From an uncultured Peptococcaceae bacterium (GTDB lineage: Bacteria; Bacillota; Dehalobacteriia; UBA7702): a stretch of 7,309 nucleotides of DNA. Both the position numbers and the translations under genes were made by a program. Positions 1-4,628 of the stretch are shown here, piece after piece. The DNA lies in NCBI GenBank assembly GCA_937919295.1, contig CALFRX010000068.1:1-7309 (forward strand), read 5' to 3'. The first letter of the stretch is position 1. Each line of letters opens with the position of its first letter. The notes under the pieces were generated by a model. That model worked only from the letters and a program-made list of their open reading frames with translations, was not told where the DNA came from and did not search any database.

Positions 1-129
1 ATGGGGGCTCGTCTCATCGGAGAGGCCATGGCCATGGAGATTGTCGATACGTTTTTGCATACGGCCTTTGCCGGCGGCCGTCACGGCGACCGCTTGGCTT
101 TGATCGCGGAAATCGAAAGGAGCCGTTAA
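1..129 (+). CDS. rpiB: Ribose-5-phosphate isomerase B, C-terminal end (5' truncated by window edge)
   Basis: Frame 1 is open from the first base to a TAA at 127-129 and gives 42 residues. The visible part matches the C-terminal tail of RpiB/LacAB-type sugar isomerases: a GARLIGEAMA segment, then EIVDTFLHTAFAGGRH with the conserved GGRH (visible residues 25-28), then a final helix ending in IAEIERSR. RpiB interconverts ribose-5-phosphate and ribulose-5-phosphate in the cytosolic pentose phosphate pathway. The catalytic N-terminal half lies outside the window. The ATG at base 1 is probably an internal methionine, because RpiB proteins are about 145-150 residues long. The next gene begins immediately after the stop, so the two are probably co-transcribed. 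The identification rests on a short but characteristic tail. Confidence 0.85.
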   Translation: MGARLIGEAMAMEIVDTFLHTAFAGGRHGDRLALIAEIERSR

Positions 130-588
130 ATGAGGAAGAGTTGGGATGAATATTTTATGGACATCGCCCATGCCGTTTCCACCCGTTCCACCTGTCTGAG
201 ACGGTGTGTCGGCGCCGTGGCGGTGAGTGAAGACAACCGCATCATCGGTACGGGTTACAACGGCGCTTTGGCGGGGACACCTCATTGCGACGTCACCGGC
301 TGCCTCCGCCAGGAGCTGCAGATTCCCTCCGGGGAGCGGCAGGAAATCTGCCGGGCCCAGCACGCGGAAGCCAACGTTTGCAATATCGCCGCCAAATACG
401 GCATATCGTTAAAAGGAGCGACGATGTATGTAACGTCGCAGCCCTGTGTTACCTGTATGAAAGCGATGGTTACCTCTGGCATCGAGCGGATTGTTTACGA
501 AGGTGATTATCCTGACGATTTTGCCCGTCAGATCGCGGCGGAAGCAGGGGTTGAACTGAAAAAAGTAACTTCTGACCATAAGGAATGA
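130..588 (+). CDS. comEB: Deoxycytidylate (dCMP) deaminase, ComEB family
   Basis: The product is 152 residues, a normal size for a bacterial dCMP deaminase. It converts dCMP to dUMP, the precursor for thymidylate synthesis, in the cytosol. The zinc-dependent cytidine deaminase core is complete: HAE at residues 78-80 (zinc ligand H78, catalytic proton shuttle E80) and PCVTC at 105-109 (zinc ligands C106 and C109). The family's substrate-side signature VGAV...GTGYNGALAGTPHC spans residues 27-53, followed by GC and SGER before the HAE motif, as expected for dCMP rather than free-cytidine deaminases. The ATG directly abuts the rpiB stop and has a good GAAAGGAG site at 115-122. In Bacillus this family is called ComEB, but it lies here among housekeeping genes and there is no sign of a competence operon. 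A riboflavin-type deaminase is unlikely given the length and the GYNG motif. Confidence 0.93.
   Translation: MRKSWDEYFMDIAHAVSTRSTCLRRCVGAVAVSEDNRIIGTGYNGALAGTPHCDVTGCLRQELQIPSGERQEICRAQHAEANVCNIAAKYGISLKGATMYVTSQPCVTCMKAMVTSGIERIVYEGDYPDDFARQIAAEAGVELKKVTSDHKE
580..584 (+). promoter_or_regulatory. Ribosome binding site that decides the wecB start
   Basis: AAGGA lies 9 bases before the ATG at 594 but directly abuts the in-frame ATG at 585. The ATG at 585 overlaps the comEB stop (ATGA). Correct spacing therefore favours 594 as the start, giving the N-terminus MKKKVLLVFGTRPE, which also agrees with the usual N-terminus of this family. Confidence 0.65.
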
Positions 589-593
589 GACGT

Positions 594-1703
594 ATGAAAA
601 AAAAGGTACTGCTGGTATTTGGGACGCGGCCGGAAGGCAGTAAAATGGCGCCCTTGGTCAAAGTATTGGAAAGGGATTGCCGCTTTGAAACCGTGGTCTG
701 CGTTACGGCGCAGCATCGGGAAATGCTCGATATGGTGCTGGAATTATTCTCCATAGTACCTGATTATGATTTGAATATTATGAAGCAGGGGCAGGATCTC
801 TTTGATATCAGCGCCGCTGTTTTGCTGGGTATGCGGGATGTGATCCGATCTTGCCGTCCCGATATTGTATTGGTCCACGGCGATACCACCACGACCATGG
901 CGGCTTCGCTGGCGGCCTTTTACGAGGATGTCAAAGTTGGCCATGTTGAAGCAGGGCTGCGCACCGGCAATAAGCGCTCGCCCTGGCCCGAGGAGATCAA
1001 CCGCCGTATTACCGATGTGTTGGCGGATTATTATTTCGCGCCGACAACCTTGAACCGTGAAAATCTATTGCAGGAGAACGTGCCGGAAGAGGCCATTTAC
1101 GTTACCGGCAATACGGTAATTGACGCTCTGCATTTGGCTTTGGGAAAGGACTGTCCTTTGTATGAATGCGGCTTAAACGGCATCGACCTCTCGAAAAAGA
1201 TCGTTTTGCTGACTTGTCATCGCCGGGAAAACTGGGGCGAACCCATGGAGCGAATCTTTCGCGCCGTGGCAACGCTGAAAAAGCGCAATCCTGAAATTGA
1301 GATCATCTTTCCGGTGCACAAAAACCCCCTGGTGCGGGAAACCGCCGCTCGGCAATTGGCAGGGAAGAAGGGGATTCACCTGATCGAACCTTTGGATTAC
1401 CATCCTTTTTCGACGTTAATTAGTAAATCTTACCTTGTGCTGACGGATTCTGGCGGCATTCAGGAAGAAGCGCCGGCGGTGGGCAAACCCGTACTGGTGC
1501 TTCGCGATACCACCGAGCGGCCCGAGGCTGTAGCAGCGGGAACCGTGAAATTAGTGGGTACCAACAGCGAGAATATCTTAGCGGAAACCGAAGCCTTGCT
1601 GCGGGATGAAAAGAGGTATCAGGCCATGGCAATGAAAAAGAATCCCTATGGTGACGGTACCGCTTCCTGCCAAATTGCGCAAATTCTTGCGAAAAAGCTT
1701 TGA
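594..1703 (+). CDS. wecB: UDP-N-acetylglucosamine 2-epimerase (non-hydrolysing)
   Basis: The protein has 369 residues, full length for the WecB/MnaA family. It interconverts UDP-GlcNAc and UDP-ManNAc in the cytosol and supplies ManNAc for teichoic acid linkage units, capsule or other envelope glycans. The GT-B fold motifs are in order: FGTRPE (9-14), TAQHREM (38-44), HGDTTTT (95-101), GHVEAGLRTG (116-125), PEEINR (132-137), a CHRREN block (208-213), LTDSGGIQEEAP (283-294) and RDTTERPE (304-311). Residues matching the E. coli catalytic and binding set are R12, K17, D97, E119, E133, R137 and H209. One oddity is GS at 15-16, where AI is usual, next to K17. The gene follows comEB with almost no gap. 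wecB/mnaA just upstream of the atp operon is a familiar Firmicute arrangement (mnaA in Bacillus subtilis). An alternative start at 585 would add three residues. Confidence 0.95.
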   Translation: MKKKVLLVFGTRPEGSKMAPLVKVLERDCRFETVVCVTAQHREMLDMVLELFSIVPDYDLNIMKQGQDLFDISAAVLLGMRDVIRSCRPDIVLVHGDTTTTMAASLAAFYEDVKVGHVEAGLRTGNKRSPWPEEINRRITDVLADYYFAPTTLNRENLLQENVPEEAIYVTGNTVIDALHLALGKDCPLYECGLNGIDLSKKIVLLTCHRRENWGEPMERIFRAVATLKKRNPEIEIIFPVHKNPLVRETAARQLAGKKGIHLIEPLDYHPFSTLISKSYLVLTDSGGIQEEAPAVGKPVLVLRDTTERPEAVAAGTVKLVGTNSENILAETEALLRDEKRYQAMAMKKNPYGDGTASCQIAQILAKKL

Positions 1704-1726
1704 ATTCCTCTTTGAGAGCAATATAT

Positions 1727-1753
1727 TCAACTTGTTCTCGACAAATATGTTGA
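1727..1753 (+). other. Imperfect dyad over the atp promoter -35 and spacer region
   Basis: TCAAC (1727-1731) followed by TTGT (1732-1735) is matched by ACAA (1741-1744) and GTTGA (1749-1753). That makes nine complementary pairs around the loop TCTCG, with an unpaired ATAT (1745-1748) on one side. It covers the putative -35 and most of the spacer, where a repressor or activator would bind. It does not fit the 18-base Rex consensus or the LexA box. It could be chance in AT-rich DNA. Confidence 0.3.
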
Positions 1754-1761
1754 CGTATAAT
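1732..1761 (+). promoter_or_regulatory. Probable sigma-A promoter of the atp operon
   Basis: A perfect TATAAT at 1756-1761 sits 18 bases after TTGTTC (1732-1737), a weak -35 matching three of six consensus bases. No TGn extension precedes the -10. Transcription would begin near 1768, leaving a leader of about 24 bases before the atpZ GTG. The site lies in the only sizeable gap between the metabolic genes and the ATP synthase genes, which supports it. The TTGACG at 1750-1755 directly abuts the -10 and has no good -10 of its own. Confidence 0.55.
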
Positions 1762-1791
1762 AAGTGATATAGGTAAGAAAGGTGGAATAGC

Positions 1792-2124
1792 GTGAACCGG
1801 AAAAAACCTTCCGCGGAAAAAGGTTCTCCGCCGGCATATACCTATTTGCGAATTGCCTCGACCTTTGGGATTACCTTGGCGGCGAATATCTATATTTTAA
1901 GCGTACTCCTCGGCGGCTGGCTCGACGAAAGATATGGGACATCCGTTCTGTTTCGGCTGATTTTTCTTTTTGTCGCCTTGATTTCGGCTTTTATGTATTT
2001 GTGGAAACGCGTCGTGATTTCCGAAAGAGTTGAAAAAGAATTAAGAGCGGAAGCGGAAAAAGAAGAAGCGGAAAAGGAAGCCTTAGAACGAAAAATGGAA
2101 TCACTTAGGAGGGGGTTGAAATGA
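1792..2124 (+). CDS. atpZ: AtpZ/AtpI-family small membrane protein, first gene of the ATP synthase operon
   Basis: This is a 110-residue protein with two predicted membrane helices (about 21-43 and 52-71). The short loop between them carries the family signature GGWLDERYGT (41-50), typical of the 'F0F1-ATPase gene 1' family (PF09527). Family members lie at the head of atp operons. In alkaliphilic Bacillus, AtpZ and AtpI have been linked to Mg2+/Ca2+ uptake and to ATP synthase assembly; the role here is inferred. After helix 2 comes a highly charged Glu/Lys/Ala/Arg tail of about 38 residues, probably helical or coiled-coil and cytoplasmic. The GTG start has a good AAAGGTGG site at 1778-1785. 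The stop overlaps the next start by 4 bases (ATGA), suggesting translational coupling. Confidence 0.85.
   Translation: MNRKKPSAEKGSPPAYTYLRIASTFGITLAANIYILSVLLGGWLDERYGTSVLFRLIFLFVALISAFMYLWKRVVISERVEKELRAEAEKEEAEKEALERKMESLRRGLK
2050..2075 (+). repeat. Short direct repeat in the charged tail of atpZ
   Basis: GAAGCGGAAAA occurs at 2050-2060 and again at 2065-2075, a 15-base (5-codon) period encoding successive EAEK-type units. It lies in a nearly all-purine stretch on the + strand. It keeps the frame and is best read as low-complexity expansion of the helical tail. Confidence 0.7.
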
Positions 2125-2414
2125 TCACCTTCTCTAATGTTTTGTTTTTTCTGGCCGGGCTGGTCTACGGCGGCGCTGTCGGCTTTCTCGGTCATAAAAT
2201 CATCCATACCGCCGTGATGCGCGCTACCCCTACCAATGACAGGGAAGTTCTCCTGCTGCAACGCAGAATCACCATACGCTGGTGGATACGGTTTTTCATC
2301 GATATTGTCGCTTTGTTTGTTCTTTATAAAATACTCCCGATGCTCCTTGGCGCTGCTTTGGGCATCATTATATGCCAGAACATTTTTATTGTTAAGTATA
2401 TTAAAAAAAAATAA
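2121..2414 (+). CDS. atpI: Small membrane protein in the atpI position (ATP synthase subunit I-like)
   Basis: The product has 97 residues. It starts at an ATG overlapping the atpZ stop and has a strong AGGAGG site (2107-2112) with 8-base spacing. I predict three hydrophobic helices: about 6-24 (glycine-rich, AGLVYGGAVGFLG), 54-70 and 72-92. A polar loop around 34-52 ends in a basic cluster (RRITIRWWIR), and the C-terminus is KYIKKK. Its place between atpZ and atpB is that of AtpI, a chaperone-like protein helping c-ring assembly in several bacteria. Sequence resemblance to classical four-helix AtpI proteins is weak. The three-helix layout with arginines at the start of helix 2 also recalls AtpR of N-type ATPase operons. 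Position supports a role in Fo assembly or ion supply; the exact family is unsure. Nine consecutive A's (2403-2411) precede the stop. Confidence 0.65.
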   Translation: MITFSNVLFFLAGLVYGGAVGFLGHKIIHTAVMRATPTNDREVLLLQRRITIRWWIRFFIDIVALFVLYKILPMLLGAALGIIICQNIFIVKYIKKK

Positions 2415-2416
2415 AG

Positions 2417-2422
2417 AGGAGG
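2417..2422 (+). promoter_or_regulatory. Ribosome binding site of atpB, with two possible starts
   Basis: AGGAGG is followed by TTG at 2429 (6-base spacing) and, in the next codon, ATG at 2432 (9-base spacing). Both spacings work. I chose the ATG because it is the stronger start codon; the TTG would add only one residue. Confidence 0.7.
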
Positions 2423-2431
2423 TGAAAATTG

Positions 2432-3199
2432 ATGGATGCAGTCATGCAAGTTGCCTCGTCGGAAGGGGTTCATTATTTAGCCGGCGGACACACCTTATGG
2501 GAAGCAAGCGCTTATGGATTCAACTTTTCATTTACCATGGGCCTCACCAAATGGATGGTTGTCTTTTGGGGCGTTATGCTCTTTATGATCATCGCGGGAA
2601 CCATCGGCGCCAGGAAAAAAGCGCTGGTTCCTTCAGGTTGGCAAAACTTTTCCGAGTGGACCTACGGTGGTCTGTCAAACTTCTTTAGCAAGATGATCGG
2701 CCCGCATTTGGGGAAAACATTTGGTCCGCTGTTGGTTACGTTCTTTATCTTTATTTTATTGAGTAACTACTCCGGTATGTTGCCCTTAAATTTCTCCATG
2801 GATGAAGGGACGCTTTCTCTATCCAACCTTCAGGCGCCGACATCTGTTTTTAGTGTCACAGCAGGATTTGCACTCATTGTCTTTTTCTGTACGCACTTTG
2901 CCGGGTTTAAAGAGAACAAACTAAGGTATTTTAAGTTCTTTGTCTCCCCGATCGCGTTTATGCTCCCGTTTACCATCATCGATGTCGTCATTCATCCGTT
3001 TACATTGGCGCTTCGGTTGTTTGGTAACATCCACGGGGAAGAAACCGTTGTGGAACAGCTGATGCAGCTTTCCGTATTTGTCAACGGATGGGCACCTGCG
3101 ATTATTGAAGTCCTGGGCATGCTCTTCGGCTTGATTCAGGCCTTGATCTTCTCGCTGCTGGCCGCGATCTATATTTCCGAAGCAGCGGAACACTTTTAA
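2432..3199 (+). CDS. atpB: F-type ATP synthase Fo subunit a
   Basis: The 255-residue integral membrane protein forms the stator half-channels that move ions past the rotating c-ring. Several hydrophobic helices are visible: about 41-58, 98-118, 138-157, 168-190 and the C-terminal hairpin 192-250. The signature LALRLFGNIHGEE (192-204) contains the essential arginine R195, equivalent to E. coli R210. Q236 in the last helix, within GLIQALIFSLLAAIYISEA, is equivalent to E. coli Q252. Both key residues are intact and the C-terminus is complete. The segment PTSVFSVT (136-143) departs from the common PTaDlNvT consensus (the lower-case positions vary), lacking the Asp and Asn. The gene follows the atpI position by 17 bases and precedes atpE, the standard order. 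Confidence 0.97.
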   Translation: MDAVMQVASSEGVHYLAGGHTLWEASAYGFNFSFTMGLTKWMVVFWGVMLFMIIAGTIGARKKALVPSGWQNFSEWTYGGLSNFFSKMIGPHLGKTFGPLLVTFFIFILLSNYSGMLPLNFSMDEGTLSLSNLQAPTSVFSVTAGFALIVFFCTHFAGFKENKLRYFKFFVSPIAFMLPFTIIDVVIHPFTLALRLFGNIHGEETVVEQLMQLSVFVNGWAPAIIEVLGMLFGLIQALIFSLLAAIYISEAAEHF

Positions 3200-3205
3200 T
3201 GAAAC

Positions 3206-3236
3206 TTTACAATTGAATAATGAGAAAGATTATTAT
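3206..3236 (+). promoter_or_regulatory. Candidate internal promoter upstream of atpE
   Basis: TTTACA (3206-3211, five of six consensus bases) and TATTAT (3231-3236, five of six) are separated by 19 bases, slightly long. Transcription would begin near 3243, at the base of a small hairpin and just before the atpE ribosome binding site. An extra promoter for the c subunit would fit its high copy need. The region is very AT-rich, so chance matches are likely. Confidence 0.3.
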
Positions 3237-3241
3237 TTTGA

Positions 3242-3262
3242 AAATTTGCAAAACGCAAGTTT
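3242..3262 (+). other. Small AU-rich RNA hairpin just upstream of the atpE ribosome binding site
   Basis: AAATTTGC (3242-3249) pairs with GCAAGTTT (3255-3262) in an 8-pair stem with one G-U pair and the loop AAAAC. It ends two bases before the AAGGAG at 3265-3270 and leaves that site free. The whole 3200-3262 leader is much more AT-rich than the flanking genes. An AU-rich leader enhances atpE translation in E. coli; a similar role here is inferred. Confidence 0.45.
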
Positions 3263-3279
3263 GAAAGGAGATTTCTACA

Positions 3280-3513
3280 ATGGATGTTAATGGTTTTTAT
3301 GCAATCGGTGCTGCTTTAGCTATTGGTTTATCGACACTTGGGCCTGGGATCGGTCAAGGTCTTGCTTCCGCGAAAGCTCTCGAAGGGATGGCTCGCCAAC
3401 CCGAAATCATCGGTGACCTTCGTACCAATATGCTGATCTGCTTGGCCTTCATGGAAGCTCTTGCCATTTACGGTCTCGTATTCGCATTCATGCTCTTCGG
3501 TAAAATCGCTTAA
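3280..3513 (+). CDS. atpE: F-type ATP synthase Fo subunit c (proteolipid, rotor ring)
   Basis: The 77-residue protein is a two-helix hairpin. Helix 1 (about 6-31) carries a small-residue packing face (A8, G10, A12, A14, G16, S18) and the segment GPGIGQG (21-27). The polar loop has the universal ARQPE (38-42) that contacts gamma/epsilon. Helix 2 (about 50-74) carries the ion-carrying carboxylate E59. Multiple copies form the ring driven by ion flow through subunit a. Q26, E59 and Y64 align with the ion ligands Q32, E65 and Y70 of the Na+-translocating Ilyobacter ring. A60 and L61 replace its S66 and T67, so H+ is the more likely coupling ion. The start has AAGGAG at 3265-3270 with 9-base spacing. 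It is separated from atpB by 80 bases and from atpF by 72, the widest spacers inside the operon. Confidence 0.97.
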   Translation: MDVNGFYAIGAALAIGLSTLGPGIGQGLASAKALEGMARQPEIIGDLRTNMLICLAFMEALAIYGLVFAFMLFGKIA

Positions 3514-3522
3514 TGTTCGCCT

Positions 3523-3554
3523 TACCCTCGCGAGGGGTTGCCCCCGCGGGAGTG
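3523..3554 (+). other. GC-rich RNA hairpin between atpE and atpF
   Basis: GGGG (3534-3537) and CCCC (3541-3544) pair around the loop TTG. Beyond a single bulged A (3533), the stem continues: 3532-3545, 3531-3546, 3530-3547, 3529-3548, the U-G pair 3528-3549, 3527-3550, one mismatch, then 3525-3552 and 3524-3553. The left arm also contains a perfect 12-base palindrome, CCCTCGCGAGGG (3525-3536). No T-run follows, so this is not a classical terminator. It may protect the 3' end of an atpE-containing mRNA or slow read-through. Confidence 0.6.
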
Positions 3555-3561
3555 GACGTAA

Positions 3562-3577
3562 CCTTTAAGAAAGGAGG
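3562..3577 (+). promoter_or_regulatory. atpF ribosome binding site with possible masking hairpin
   Basis: AAGGAGG (3571-3577) is spaced 8 bases before the GTG start at 3586. CCTTT (3562-3566) can pair with AAAGG (3570-3574) around the loop AAG. Separately, TACCCTC (3523-3529) is a perfect 7-base complement of GAGGGTA (3574-3580). Either pairing would cover part of the site and lower atpF initiation relative to atpE. Confidence 0.4.
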
Positions 3578-3585
3578 GTATATTT

Positions 3586-4071
3586 GTGGAAATAGATTTT
3601 GCGCAAATGATCTTTGCGATTACAAACTTTATTATTTTAATGATCGCCATGTATTTTTTGATGTACAAACCGCTGAAACAGACCATGGACAAGCGTCAGG
3701 ATAAGATCAAAGGCGAGATTGAAACTGCGGAACAACTGAAGGCCGACGCCGATCAAATGAAGGCGGAAATCACTGCCGAGTTGGCCAAGTCCCGTGAAAC
3801 GGCGCAGGAAATCATTGTCAGAGCCGAAAAAACCGCCGAGGTGCAAAAAGATGAAATCGTTTTGGCCGCCAGAGCGGAAGCTCAAAAGATGATCGACAAA
3901 GCTCACGCCGAGATCAGGGAAGAAAAAGAAAAAGTTTTGGGTGAAATCCGGGATGAAGCCGCAACCCTCGCCATGCTGGCCGCGTCGAAGCTGATTGAAC
4001 GCTCTTTGAACGATACGGACCATAAACAATTGGTAGATAAGTATATCGAAGAGGCAGGCGAAGTACAATGA
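3586..4071 (+). CDS. atpF: F-type ATP synthase Fo subunit b (peripheral stalk)
   Basis: The 161-residue protein has one N-terminal membrane helix (about 5-27), then the typical YKPLKQTMDKRQDKI segment (27-41). A long Glu/Lys/Ala-rich coiled coil (about 35-125) follows, leading to a C-terminal delta-binding region with AATLAMLAASKLIERSL (125-141). Two copies form the stator stalk holding alpha3beta3 still against rotor torque. Length and layout are normal. GTG at 3586 is preferred because it has a strong, correctly spaced Shine-Dalgarno site; the next in-frame ATG at 3607 would cut into the membrane helix. The stop overlaps the atpH start (ATGA, 4068-4071). Confidence 0.95.
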   Translation: MEIDFAQMIFAITNFIILMIAMYFLMYKPLKQTMDKRQDKIKGEIETAEQLKADADQMKAEITAELAKSRETAQEIIVRAEKTAEVQKDEIVLAARAEAQKMIDKAHAEIREEKEKVLGEIRDEAATLAMLAASKLIERSLNDTDHKQLVDKYIEEAGEVQ

Positions 4072-4610
4072 CAGACAGAACAGTAGCAAAAAAATATGCG
4101 AAGGCTCTCTATGACATTGGTACGGAACAGGGCAAAACTGAGATTTTCGCTGAAAATTTAAAAGAGCTTGCCGCATTGTTAGACGAAAGCAGAGAAGTCA
4201 ACGAAATGCTTTCCAATCAGGCGATTCAGAACTCCGATAAGAAAAACGCCATGCGCGTGTTGATCGCCGATATGGATCCCCTGGTGAAAAATTTCGTTAA
4301 TCTCGTATTGGACAAAAATCGTGCCGATTCTCTTCTATCAATGTGTGAAAGCTATATGGCTCTCCTTGAAGAACAGGAAAATATTCTTCATGCCGTGGTC
4401 AGATCTGCGGTTCCTCTCACCGATGAACAAATCGGTAAGATCGAAGATAAGTTCTCCAAGCTCATGGAACAGACGGTGAAAGCTGAAACCGCGGTGGATG
4501 CCGCTCTCATCGGCGGCGTACAAGTGCGCATTGGCGATACTGTTTACGACGGTTCCGTAGCCCATCATTTGAAACAATTGAGTGATTCTTTAAAAGAAAC
4601 AGTGTTATAA
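4068..4610 (+). CDS. atpH: F-type ATP synthase F1 subunit delta (OSCP homologue)
   Basis: The 180-residue protein joins the b-subunit stalk to the top of the alpha3beta3 head. The N-terminal helical domain begins with AKKYAKALYDIG (7-18) and contains VKNFVNLVLDKNR (73-85), both family hallmarks. The C-terminal part has the classic HAVVRSAVPLTDEQ (108-121) and DAALIGGVQVRIGDTVYDGSV (144-164). The ATG overlaps the atpF stop by 4 bases and has only weak purine-rich sequence upstream (GAGG at 4051-4054, too distant), so translation probably depends on coupling to atpF. Nothing is missing or unusual. Confidence 0.96.
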   Translation: MTDRTVAKKYAKALYDIGTEQGKTEIFAENLKELAALLDESREVNEMLSNQAIQNSDKKNAMRVLIADMDPLVKNFVNLVLDKNRADSLLSMCESYMALLEEQENILHAVVRSAVPLTDEQIGKIEDKFSKLMEQTVKAETAVDAALIGGVQVRIGDTVYDGSVAHHLKQLSDSLKETVL

Positions 4611-4628
4611 GTTAGGGGTGAAAAGTTA

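Noticed and set aside
1727..1753. Rex or LexA operator at the atp promoter
   Set aside because: The inverted repeat arms and spacing do not fit TTGTTAA-N4-TTAACAA or the CGAAC-N4-GTTCG pattern, so no named regulator is assigned.
1750..1755. TTGACG as a -35 box for a downstream promoter
   Set aside because: No acceptable -10 lies 16-18 bases downstream; the region there is the atpZ ribosome binding site.
1704..1791. Terminator after wecB
   Set aside because: No GC-rich stem followed by a T-run is present in this gap; the only dyad overlaps the promoter.
2236..2688. 150-codon + strand frame across the atpI/atpB junction
   Set aside because: It is out of frame with two supported genes, lacks a ribosome binding site and shows no family resemblance.
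3523..3554. GC-rich hairpin as an intrinsic terminator of atpE
   Set aside because: The stem is followed by GGACGTAACC, not a T-run, and the operon clearly continues in the same direction. I keep it only as an RNA structure.
3513..3704. 63-codon + strand frame starting at an ATG that overlaps the atpE stop (TAATG)
   Set aside because: There is no ribosome binding site before it, it runs through the GC hairpin and out of frame into atpF, and its product looks random.
3637..4176. Minus-strand open frame of 179 codons over atpF/atpH
   Set aside because: It is antisense to well-identified genes. Its composition (Phe/Leu-rich) is the reverse complement of the Glu/Lys coiled coil of subunit b.
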